In this document: in pieces, positions 35,787-46,517 of the stretch
Position numbering within the stretch: the stretch's first letter is position 1
Layout of the letters: each line of letters opens with the position of its first letter
DNA from: Eucalyptus grandis
Taxonomy: Eukaryota > Streptophyta > Magnoliopsida > Myrtales > Myrtaceae
Length of the DNA: 64,000 nt
Direction: 5' to 3'
NCBI RefSeq assembly: GCF_016545825.1
Contig: NC_052613.1
Coordinates: 56,618,833 to 56,682,832, forward strand
Notes under the pieces: generated by a model
The model's database searches: none
What the model was told of the DNA's origin: nothing
The model's input: only the letters and a program-made list of their open reading frames with translations
Made by a program: the position numbers and the translations under genes

Positions 35787-37619
35787 GTTCGCCCGCCACG
35801 GCTACCGCGGAAACCCCCCGCGGAAGAATCCGGTGGCTTGCTATTGCCCGGCCGAGGAGAAGGAGATCTGGAACGCCGAATCGCGCGCCCACGGAAGCGT
35901 TTCGAACCGGAAGACGGTGCGATTCCTGGCCGCGAGATTTCGATGGAGCGGAAACCCTAGGGATTTCTCTTCTGCAGAGGAAACGAGAGAACGAGAGCAG
36001 CGAGCGGAAAAGGAGATGATGGGGATTGCAGAGAAAGGAAGTGAAAATGGAGGAAAGAATGCATCCCGTAGGTTCGGACTCTAACGGCTCTCCGAAGCAA
36101 CATTTTTTTCCCTGGGAAGCGCGAGGCTCGGGAGGTCTCCCGAACCTGGATTTGAATTGCCGAACCTATACGGAGATGGAGAGAGAAAAAAGCTACTGAT
36201 GTCCCGGCAATTGGTAACTTGGTATCAAATTTTTTTCCCAATGTCATGCTCTTTTACTTGCATGAAATTGACCCTGACAAAGTGATTTACGATGCTTATC
36301 TCTTAGTCTGATTCAAATAAATCGTAACTTGAAAAATAAATTATATGGGTTCGAAGGCTTGATTGCACATAATACAAACCAAAAACTGCATTGGAAGGTG
36401 ACGTAGATTTGAAGACCGAATGCTCAACTTTTTTCTTGATTTTCCGTGGTCCGGCCCTTAAACACTATCATGAAAATGAACATTATGGAGTAGAAGACAT
36501 TGTTATCAAAAAAAGTATTTTGCTATATCTATTAAGAAAAATATTTTTGATGACAATTACATTAGTAAATAGTATTACATTGATGACTTTTAAGAGAGTA
36601 ACCTCTCGATAAATGGGTAAAAAAACAATCATAGGTAATAGAAAAACCTTCATACGTTCACTGTAACTGTGTTCCACAATCTCATTTTGAGTAATGTGAC
36701 CTGTCCATTTTAGTTTGATTGCCACACCAAAGTACATTTTTAAATGCGCCACTGCGATTTCGACGACATTTCAAACCCCTGACGACTAAATCGTATCCAA
36801 TTCTTTTAAAACGATATGTAATCACGACAACATTTCGTATTGTGATTTTTCTTCAGCACCCTGTGATCGGGCATGTATGCGTTTGCTATGCAAATTCCTA
36901 GCTTGAGTAATAGAATTGCTCATCTCTCAACTGAATCTGTCAAGACACATCTTGGTGATTTTGGATGAGTGAGGATCATGGGAATGGCCTTCAAGAGCCA
37001 AACTCTACAGAACTTTACCATCAATATATAGAGTAGGGCAAACAAAATCGACAGAGTTCTTCCTGCAAACAATTGAGTTTTTTTCTGAAACCGACTGCTC
37101 GGGTCTCCAAAAGATGACCAACCTAGTACCTCAAAAGTAAGCAAGCACGTTAAACTGGCAATGGATCACCTCTTGAGCGCTAGCTCGTTCCTCCCACTCT
37201 AGCAAATCCAAGGTCATTCAAACGCGGACAATAAATACAGAGCTATAGTTTCACTGAACATCAGTGCAGATTCCTGAAACGCCAAGAGAAAAAGCGACAT
37301 ATCAGAGAACCATTCTGTGCTACAGTATATCTTCAATGATTCCAGGAGACAACTACAGAGTTTATGGCGCTGAGCCTATCCAGTAAGCACCAACAACTAA
37401 TAGTTCTTCACAATGATCATGCCAGAATGTTAGAATGAAATTTTGCTCTTTCTTCGTCAAACACAAAATCACATGTTTGGAGCTTGTCAGGTTGTAGATG
37501 TCAGAGCTAATTTACATTGTCCGGGCATCATTAAATAGGAAAACCTATCAAGCATTTACTCCTCAAGCAAATTCCTTTCCATTTTCTTTTTGGAGGGAGA
37601 ATACGTACTTCCGTACATA
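35787..37619. other. Region between shugoshin and the NSE6-like gene
   Basis: 35787-36180 is GC-rich shugoshin promoter and 5' UTR. 36180-36900 is AT-rich without features. 36900-37619 is probably the NSE6-like 3' UTR and flank. No gene recognised. Confidence 0.45.
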
Positions 37620-40600
37620 TCATCTGTTGACAGAACCTTGAAGAAGATACAAGGCTCTGTTTCGAACCTGCACAGCATGTAGGTGTCTTTAGGGACAATA
37701 TCTTGATAAGCAGGCAACAATGGCATTAACAATGACTAACATACCTTTGCCGCGTATGATCTCAAATCTGTGCTGGTAATTAGACAGGAACAGTTCCGCA
37801 GATAAAGACCCCACATATCCCTGATTACTGCTTTATCTTCTAGAGATGAGTTGAACAAGAGCCAATTCTCCGCTAGAACCAGATAAATGTACATTCTGAA
37901 AAGATCACAACCTTTTTCTTTCACATTAATGGATATGAGCGAATTCAGGATTTCTTCCTCTGCAACCTGAAGAAACTAGGAGTAAATGGAAAGATCCAAA
38001 TGACCAAAAGCACAGAAAAGATTAAATGTGAATGTAATATTTTCTACAAAAGAAATTGTTGCCACCATGGCGTCATCTGCCGCTGCCTCCTAGTTGTGGC
38101 TGTTTTTGCAATGATTATATGGTTAAAATGACAGTGAGTAAAGAGATTTCTCTCTGCATGGACAGTTAAGATGAACTCCAATTTGCAAGACATTAATAAT
38201 ATCATGTCTATCCTACCAAATCATATTAACTCATGAAATTCAATTAGGCAGAGGAAGCAGCTAAAACATGCTCTTGATATGAACTATGCTTTGCAGCTTT
38301 GTCAACTAGACAAGTTTAAACAACCTTTATTTCAAGAAATATGCATTTTAACCGCTTGTATATGTTGTCTTACAAGAACATTAGAATCAAAAGCAGACTA
38401 CAGAATGCAATTGAAACCAATCTGCATTTATTTATCATGCTCAACATTTGTATGCAGGCATGACAATGAAAAGCAAATGCAATAAGCTTGTCTTTGAGCT
38501 TCTTCCCAAAAAGCACATTAAAATCGAAATGACAAATAGATAGAGCCAGTTAAAAAGCCGTGTCCCTATTTACTCATTGAAGCATGTTGAGAGCATAAAG
38601 TAAAGAACGGTGGCCTGCCTTATCGAGGAACTTCACAAGCATCTGATAGGCAGCTTCACTTCTGAGGCACTTGCTACGTTCATCAGTGCCAGAAATGCAC
38701 TCTACAGCACGCAAGCAGTTCAAATCCATCGATAACCTGCATAAAAATGTATATAAGTGCAAAAAAGAATGACAGGCTGTGCACAAAGGCAAACAACAAG
38801 ATACAGAGTTCAGAGAGTTAGAACAGTCATTATTGATCACAAATGCATTTTTATTAGAAAAAACAAAGCCATGGCAAGGCATTGGCTTCACCCTTCTGTT
38901 GTTTGGTTTAAAAAAAAAAAGCAAACTAAGCATGAAACCATGATTAACCTGAGAGGACATCTTCACGGGAGGAAGACACAAAATGAGATTCTGTTACATA
39001 CAATCTTTCACAATTTAACTTACTGAAAGCATAAATCTAACTATTGGGCCAAGAAAGAGAAGTAAAGCAAGTGCTAGCAACCTGCTAGCCAGAGATTTTG
39101 CTACTTTCTTGCAACTGGTGCTCCATTCCTCATGGGTAAAGTAACTGATTACTGATAACAAGCATTCATACAAAAGCATTGAAAGGCCTTCAAGTTGGCG
39201 GTCCAGAAACAGACAAATCAACACTTCAGTTAATTCTTCAGCTTCTGAAGTTGAAAACATAGGCCATTTACTCCTGAAAAAGAAATGAAATGCAAGCTCA
39301 AATGAGAAAGTAAAATCATTAAGATCAACTATTAAAATCTATACGATGGCCCAAAAAGGGGGAAAGCTGTTAAAATCTATATGCTAGATTTCCAAGTTTC
39401 TTGTTTTCAAGGAAGTAAATACCCCAGGGACACTAAATAAATGGCCCTTCTAGAAATGACTGACTTGGATGAGAATCCAGAATGACCGACCTTACTTGAC
39501 AAGCAGCAGCCACAAATTTGATCCAAGCTCGAATATTCAAAGATGGTCCAGCATGCTTCAAATCTGGAGAAAGATACTTGCAAATGACTATAAAAAATAA
39601 TCATATTAAAAAAGAGAATCATGATTTTAGTTGCAATTACATAAATGTGAAGGCATCGAGTAGAGAGGATATTTTAGGCAGTCAATAGAAGAAATATGAT
39701 TTCGCTTCAAAAGAGAAAAGCCAATATCTAAACAAATTTGGACTTCCAACATCCTCATCGAGAAATCTACTTCTGCCAGAAGCAACAGCAACAACAATTC
39801 ACAATCCTTGAATTTCCCCCCCTTGTCTGTACCACATAAGATTCTCCTTGTCTCATCAGACATCAATAATCAAACGAAAATCACTTTCTCTTCAGATGCT
39901 GCAAATTTGACAGCACTTTGCTTTTTCTCCCTAATCAACTACTTCTTTTCCACTTTTGACCGCCCTAATAGCACTTTTGTAAGAATCATTGCTTTGTACA
40001 CCAAAAAGCGAAAAGTTAAGAGTGCTTGTTTTACTTGCATTAAGATCAAAATGTAACAGGGATAGACATGTCCACTATTTAGTCCAATTATGCAATGAAC
40101 CAAAATGTTAGGAGCTTACCTGCATCAACAGATCCTGCCTCAGATGAGAAGAACACATATCCATATATGGCAAGGGCTCTTTTGAGTTCAGCATATGTAG
40201 GAAGCCAGTCGATTTTGATGGGTGCAGAAATTTCCTAAAACAGCCAGGAACAAGGAGGATAAGCAATAAGCATAAACCTAATCTTGATCACGAGAAATCT
40301 GTTTCATGTTGAGCAGAAGCAGTAGAGTCAACCTCACTTTTGCCTAAGAGTACATCACACCAGAAATTGCATGCCGAAATCCTCAATGTTTCTTCTGATG
40401 CATACATCACTGACAGAGGAAGAAATCAAAATATACTAATGGGCAAGACAGGATATTGCAGGTTAATAGAGTAAGTGAAGACATAAACTCACATAAATGG
40501 AAGGTCCATTTCGCAAGCACCATTTCAAGATGACCACTAAATGTTATCAGCTTCGGTAACCAACCATTGACCAAGAGTCCTTCCAAAAACTCGGATTCTG

Positions 40601-41725
40601 CACAAGTATCAAATGCACCATAAACAACCTTTTCATGGCCTCCTTATCGGGATCCAAAGTAGTTGTATCAAATGGCGAACCAAAAGGTAACAATGACATA
40701 AATTCTAGGATGCCATTGACAAAAAGCAGCTGCAGAATGAAAAATGACAAGACTACCTTGTTGACCAACTTCAACGGATGAATTAAGTTTGCTGTGACGG
40801 AGAGCTTGGAAAATAGCACAGCTGCCAAGCTCAGGCAAAAGTACAGCTGGTGGATTTTTCTGCAATAGAGAGGAGCCGAGCATTATTGACTAGGCCACTA
40901 CAGGCTTATGTCAGAACCCTATTGATATTGCCTACAAAAATCGCAAAAGTAAGTTGACATTAGATAGCGCGGAAATGAGAAACCTGAACTCCAAAAACTC
41001 GCAGTCCCCAGTGGGATATTTCATCCTCACCACCCATTTCCTTCATCTGCCCAAAGGAAGACTGAAATAGTCATGAAACCTGGACTTGTAGAATATTCAA
41101 ACAGCTAAAACAATCCCAGGTTGCAAATAATCCTCGGGTGCAGAAGAGGGGGAAAAGACCCATCCACCTGTTTTTGGTACTCATCAAGGGTATGGGACAA
41201 AGTTGCCTCTCTGGCGTTATCTTCCTCGTCGGAATCATGCTTTAGCACTCTTTTCCGTTTCGCCGCTCCCTCGACACGCTTCCCTTTCTCTTTATAGAAG
41301 TCACTCAACAGATCATCCAAGCCAATGACCTTCTTACTGCTCGATCCACGCCAAAAAGATTAAGAATTCTATTAGAATACCAATACCCATACTCGCCAAC
41401 TACCAAAGATCGAGATGAAACTCGAGTCGATCATAACATTAGGACATAAAGACCGCCATGATCGGACCCGCGAAAGCTAAACCGTACTAGCATGCCATAA
41501 TCATACTACGCAGCAACTGCAACAGACTGAATAAGCAAGTCGCTGAATTTTCATCGAGTAGATGACAATAATTCGAAACACGAACTCAGCCCTGTTAACA
41601 GAACATCGAAAGGAGAAATTATGGGGGGGGTAAAGGGACCTTTTCTTGGCGGAAGCGGAAGGAGGAGCGAAAACGAGCGGGTCTTCCAACTCGAAATCGA
41701 GCCGAGAACCAAACTGGGGCTCCAT
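37620..41725 (-). CDS. SMC5/6 complex subunit NSE6/ASAP1-like
   Basis: Twelve exons: 41725-41640, 41336-41168, 41046-40984, 40859-40757, 40597-40493, 40409-40333, 40234-40120, 39587-39491, 39273-39082, 38736-38577, 37966-37745, 37667-37620. If all are joined the product is about 478 residues. Recognisable segments are LEDPLVFAPPS, KKVIGLDDLLSDFYKEK, EEDNAREATLSHTLDEYQ, EDEISHWGLRVFG, EGLLVNGWLPKLI, ACNFWCDVL and NIRAWIKFVAAACQ; the end is RNRALYLLQGSVNR. These resemble Arabidopsis ASAP1 (At2g28130), the SNI1-associated NSE6 subunit, as I recall it, and the locus is syntenic. NSE5/NSE6 load SMC5/6 on chromatin for homologous recombination repair. Oddity: after exon 10 the sequence reads CTTCAATGAGTA with no GT at the phase-0 boundary; read-through meets TGA at 38576-38574. 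Exon 8's start is my choice among several AG sites. Confidence 0.7.
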
Positions 41726-42084
41726 CTGAGAAAAATGAAGCGACCCAACACCGCGAAACCAGCCTCCACTCCACAATCTCCACTCCAATCGGTGCCCTCT
41801 TCTTCGTTTGCCTCCAATTACTAGGGGAAGCGCCAAAAGAAAAAATTGAAACTTTCGGGCAGTTGGTGCCGCAGCGTTCTCGCCGTCCGGACCGGAGGAT
41901 GTCTGTCTGTATTCCGAATAAACCGAGCCCAACTTTGAGGAAGATGGGTTGTGGTGGCGGATGCAGTAAATGGGCCGGGGCCGACAGAACTCAAGGTATC
42001 GCTCTTCGCTGCGGTGACAACGTAGGTAAAACTCGATTTTTTTTTCTCTCTCCAGATGTCAGTCAATTCCCACGTAATTGCGAG
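41726..42084. promoter_or_regulatory. Bidirectional promoter between NSE6-like and RUG3-like genes
   Basis: Only 359 bases separate the two start codons of these divergent genes, so both 5' UTRs and core promoters must fit here. I see no clear TATA box, which is usual for housekeeping bidirectional promoters. An ATG at 41863 and others upstream on the plus strand open into the RUG3 frame, but the ATG at 42085 gives the better mitochondrial presequence. Confidence 0.6.
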
Positions 42085-44142
42085 ATGCTGTTGCGGCGAA
42101 GGGCCTGTCCCCTCTCGGGTCTCTACGGCGGCCGCGCGTGGAGGTGCATGAGCACCGGCGCGAGCGCGGCGGTGATGAGCTTCGGTGACGGAACCCACGG
42201 AGCTCTCGGCCTGCCGTCGTCGCTCACCGGCGTCGGCATCGGCGGCGACCACGCGTACGAGCCCACCAAAGTCCCCAACCTGCCCTCCGACGTGATTAGC
42301 GTGAGCGCGGGTCACTACCACTCGCTCGCCGTCACTTCTCAGGGCCGTCTCTGGGCTTGGGGCCGCAACCATGAATTCCAACTTGGACGCGATCCTCTTT
42401 CTTTAAGGTCGTTTTTCTTTCATGTTCTCGCCGTTGATAGGACTTTTTCTTGACTTCTGTGCATCTTTAATGTGCGTAATGTGTACGATGTCTGATTTAA
42501 TTTCGGATTTGGATCCAACTATGCAAATTGTACTTATGAATATCATGCTTCGTAAGAATGGCCATTTGATTTGTAAGTAGTTATAAAGATTTTCATGGCT
42601 AGGTGATTAAGGTGAAGAATATGCTGGACTTATTGCCTCCCAACCTCTGCCTTTGCCTTTTTGTCTCGAGTTTGCGTCTTTATAATAGTAGCTTGAACTT
42701 TCAATGGGTGCTTGGTGTTGCAAATGGGTTGATTTTTTTCTGCTTTTGTGGTAACTTCCTAACTCTATGTGATGGTGGTCAGGCAGTCGTGGAACGAGCC
42801 CAGGAGAGTGCATGGCTTGGAAGAGGTGATGGTTAAGGCTTCATTTGCTTCTGGTGTTGTATCAGCGGCCATTGGAGACGATGGCTCTTTGTGGGTTTGG
42901 GGGAAGTCTAAGCGTGGACAGCTAGGTCTTGGGAAAGATGTCACCGAGGCTGTCAAACCTTCTAGAGTAGATTCACTTGCTGGAGAGAAGATAGTTCAGG
43001 TGTGATTGTGTTCTTAAGGTAGGAAAGTATATGTCCCCATGGCTAGACCAGAGATTTGAGCATGTCACTCTCATATTATGTGAAGTAATATCATTGATAT
43101 TGTTATGAAAAACTTCATGGGTGCTCTCTATTCTCAGGTTTCATTTGGTTGGGGACATGCTCTAGCAAGGACAGAGGATGGAAAATTATTTGGCTGGGGC
43201 TATTCAGCTGATGGTAGGTTAGGAAAGATTGGAGGAATGGTGGAGATGTCTCCGTTGGAATCTACTGTAAGTATGTCTGCCAATGAAATACAGGGTCCAA
43301 GTTCAGCCAAAGAAGTTGCAGAGAAGTGGGTTTTAGAAGGCATGGAGAAGGAGAAAGATATGCCAATATTATGGGAACCTTGTTTAGTAGAAGAACTGAT
43401 CGGTGTTGAAGTTTTGGACATTGCATGTGGGCTTGACCATTCCTTAGTTCTTTGCAGTAAGTAGAAGTTATACTCATTTTTCTCCTCTTAAATACATTTC
43501 TCCTCTTAAATACATTGAGCTTAGGATGAGCCAACGGTTAAGCACAAATTACTGAGTGAGGATGGCCTCTGCCCACTGGCTCAAAAGTTAGCTTCACTTG
43601 GTTGTTATCCACATTCTCCAATTTAAATGAATGTTGGTCTTGGATGGTGTCTAACAGGTAAGGGTGCCCTTTTAAGCGGTGGAAGCAACATATATGGTCA
43701 GCTGGGCAGAGCAAGTCAAGACTTAGGCATCCTGCCGGTTGATATTCCTTCACATCCCATATCGATAGCATCAGGTCTGGGCCATTCTCTAGCAATTTGC
43801 AAGGATGCATCATTGGATGCCTCAGAATCCTCAAAAAAAGTTGTATCCTGGGGATGGAATCAAAACTCTCAGCTTGGTAGGCCAGGGCCTGAGAACCTTC
43901 CACTGGTGGTCGATGGATTAGCAGGGGAATGTCCAGTGTCAGTTTCGGGAGGGCGTGTACATTCTGTTGCTCTCACGTCCAAGAGAGAGGTATGGGTATG
44001 GGGCTGTGGCAGAAATGGAAGACTTGGATTGAGAAGTTCCATTGACGAGCCTGACCCAACATTATTAGACTCTTTAGAAGGTCTGGAAGTTCTACAGGCT
44101 GTGTCAGGTTTTGATCATAGTCTGGTTCTTGTAGCTGAATGA
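42085..44142 (+). CDS. RUG3: RCC1-repeat protein, RUG3-like, mitochondrial
   Basis: Four exons (42085-42407, 42783-42999, 43138-43456, 43658-44142) stay in frame and give 447 residues, close to Arabidopsis RUG3 (At5g60870, about 445). The N-terminus (MLLRRRACPLSGLYGGRAWR) is Arg-rich and lacks acids, as mitochondrial presequences are. Seven-bladed propeller repeats follow, with typical words AGHYHSLAVTSQGRLWAWG, SLWVWGKSKRGQLGLG, FGWGHALARTEDGKLFGWG, IACGLDHSLVLC, GGSNIYGQLGR, VSWGWNQNSQLGR and VWVWGCGRNGRLGL. The insert MPILWEPCLVEE, between two repeats, is shared with RUG3. RUG3 is needed for splicing of mitochondrial nad2 and for complex I assembly. It is the only plus-strand gene and is head-to-head with the NSE6-like gene. 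Exon 1 is much richer in GC than exons 2-4. Confidence 0.92.
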
Positions 44143-46517
44143 TTTATAGTTTGAATGAGTAGCTTAATAACTTGGCTTGTAGTTTCTGTCTTGTCCTGCT
44201 CAGCGCCTCTGCTATGGAATTGGCTAGCTTACTTGTTACCTATAAGAGCAGGAAGTTGCATCGTGAGAATTTACACCTTAGCATGTATGATTAAAAATTA
44301 TGAAAGGCTTTTTGTTTGTTTCTATTCCAGATGTCAATATCGGGAATTATTTGTACTGCAGACGTTGTCTCTCTTTGAATTCCTGATCTTCAAGACAAGA
44401 AGAGTGAATAGACAAAGAAAATTCGTGTAAACCATTTGCATTTGGTATTGGAAATGAATTCCTAATTGCTAGTTCTTTTTAGCTTTCATTGCTTGATCAG
44501 TAGTGGCAAGTTCACAGAGAAGACTGCTGTCGCCACCCTTGTGTTAGAATTATATAAAATTGACTTTTGAAGATTCGAGCACGTTGGTTGCTCAGCTCCA
44601 GATTTTGTTGTTAAAATTCTTCAAAAGGCCTTGAGTAAGTATGGTGGGTGTCAGAAAAAAGAAGAAAACGAACCGGTGTGTGAGTGTTTGTGAATGTGTT
44701 TAGTGTTTGTGAAAATTGAAGAGCAAAAAGTGTACGAGCATTTAATGAAGAAGACCTACTCAAGAAGAAGACACAGAATGCAAACAAAGTCTTTGAAGAA
44801 AGTCTCCAGGATCGATACGCTTCTTCTTCTGCATTTATTGATATTGTGTTGTTTCTTCTTTCTGCTTTATCGTCAGAAGGAGTGTGGAAGACTCCATGTA
44901 TCCGTTACGTGCGAGTGTTGTAAATTGGCAGAGGCCAACAGAAAGTATTCTAAGAACTATTTCTCCCTCCAACTAGTGCCTCGTTCTAAATTTCCAGAAT
45001 TGCCATTATTTATTTATTTTTTTGTTCCAACACGTTGATCGGATACTGTGGCCACAGATGCTCAGTGAATCTTGATGCTTGCATATCCATTACTCGCGGT
45101 GGTACACTACACATTTTGCTTTCACATGCATGCTCTTCCATGCAGAAAGTGCTCGAGTCCATTCCAAGCTGAAAGAAAATTCTCGAGACTCTAAATTCTT
45201 TTGTTAGCAAGCACATTTGGTCTGTGCTTGGTGCGGCTGTGATATATCCCTTCCATTCCGAATCGCTCTAGCGTTGAAGAGGGGAACCGTCGTCACGGGT
45301 TAATGGGTACTACTTGAGTTTGAATCCGTCTTACGCCAAGCATGAGATCTGATTTGAAGGGGACACGAGAAAAGGGTGGACGCAAAACTGATGATGGGAG
45401 AGCAATGTTTAATGCGTTCAGTGCATCAGTTTGTGGAATCATGGAAATGACATCGAGTGCCAATGAGATGATTTTACGCCTATTCCTATGCTCGAAACGG
45501 GCGCACACGTAAAGCGCACATGAACACAGGATGACGGGGAGTGAATATAGAAATAACTGCAGATTGTCTGCCATAGGTAATCGCGAAATTAACCAATCAC
45601 GACACTTGGGGATCCGGATAGCACTAACTTCAATACCACTTTTGTCTTGAAACTGGAGGGAACGAGTAGATAGCGATCGACGATTCAAAAGACGGGTTAG
45701 ATTCTTATCACGTCGACAAAGACTTTCTTCGGATGGTGATCTGTTTTTTGTCTTATTGAATGGTTTTCGATGGACGGTCCTCGTGACGGTAAAGCAGGGA
45801 CCTTCTTAGATTGCTGTGTCAAGCAGACAAAAAGAGAATTCAGATAAGATGGGCCGCTAACTTCCAACGTTAGGTGTAGTCTTGGGGAGAGAGAAGCAGC
45901 CAATAAAACCAAAGGAGCCAAACCCGTGATTCAGTGCAACAGCTAAGAATTTTTAAAACAGGCTGCTGATAGAAAAAGCTCATCTACTTCTTGGCATGCC
46001 CACATGCAATAGTCGTCAAAGTCAAGTCAATGATGGGGTTATTGTTACTATAATCGCAATTTGAATTTGCTAGGACATTGAATATTTGAGTCGAGCTCGA
46101 GTGGTGTTGCCAACGAAGCTCGATTCCGGCACTTCGCTGTAGTATCACCACACAGATCAAGACTGCTACAGGTTGCACTTGGGACAGGTTGTATTGTGAA
46201 GCAGTGAAAGAACTTGCTTCTTCAGGAATTTGTACAGTTACGCTTGATCAAAACAATGACTCAACACCAAAATATATCAAGTTCATACTAGCTTTCTTCC
46301 ACAAGAATTCATCATGATTTCCACTCTTTCAGACCAACCGTTGGTAAATCCAGACTCGAGTCGTTGGCCTCGACACGATTCAGTCGAATGCTGTGTAAAA
46401 GGAGCAAACAAAAAGAAAGCAACTTGAATCGAATTCTTGATTTTTTATGCTTTGAATTTTATAACCTTTGACAGTATTACAATCTACAAGTCCCCTAATT
46501 TCCCAGATAAATCCCAA
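44143..46517. other. Convergent intergenic region between RUG3-like and the MFS gene
   Basis: 44143-44450 is probably the RUG3 3' UTR and 46300-46517 the 3' flank of the transporter. Between them, open frames up to about 130 codons (for example on the minus strand at 45293-45685) show no domain or homology that I recognise. No gene is called. Confidence 0.45.

Noticed and set aside
38574..38576. Treating the TGA after exon 10 as the natural end of the NSE6-like gene
   Set aside because: Two further exons downstream encode a coherent, in-phase and protein-like tail ending QGSVNR, so the stop is more likely intronic or lesion-related; kept as a finding.
45293..45921. Minus-strand open frames of 74-131 codons between RUG3 and the MFS gene
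   Set aside because: No domain, no conserved motif, and ordinary intergenic composition.
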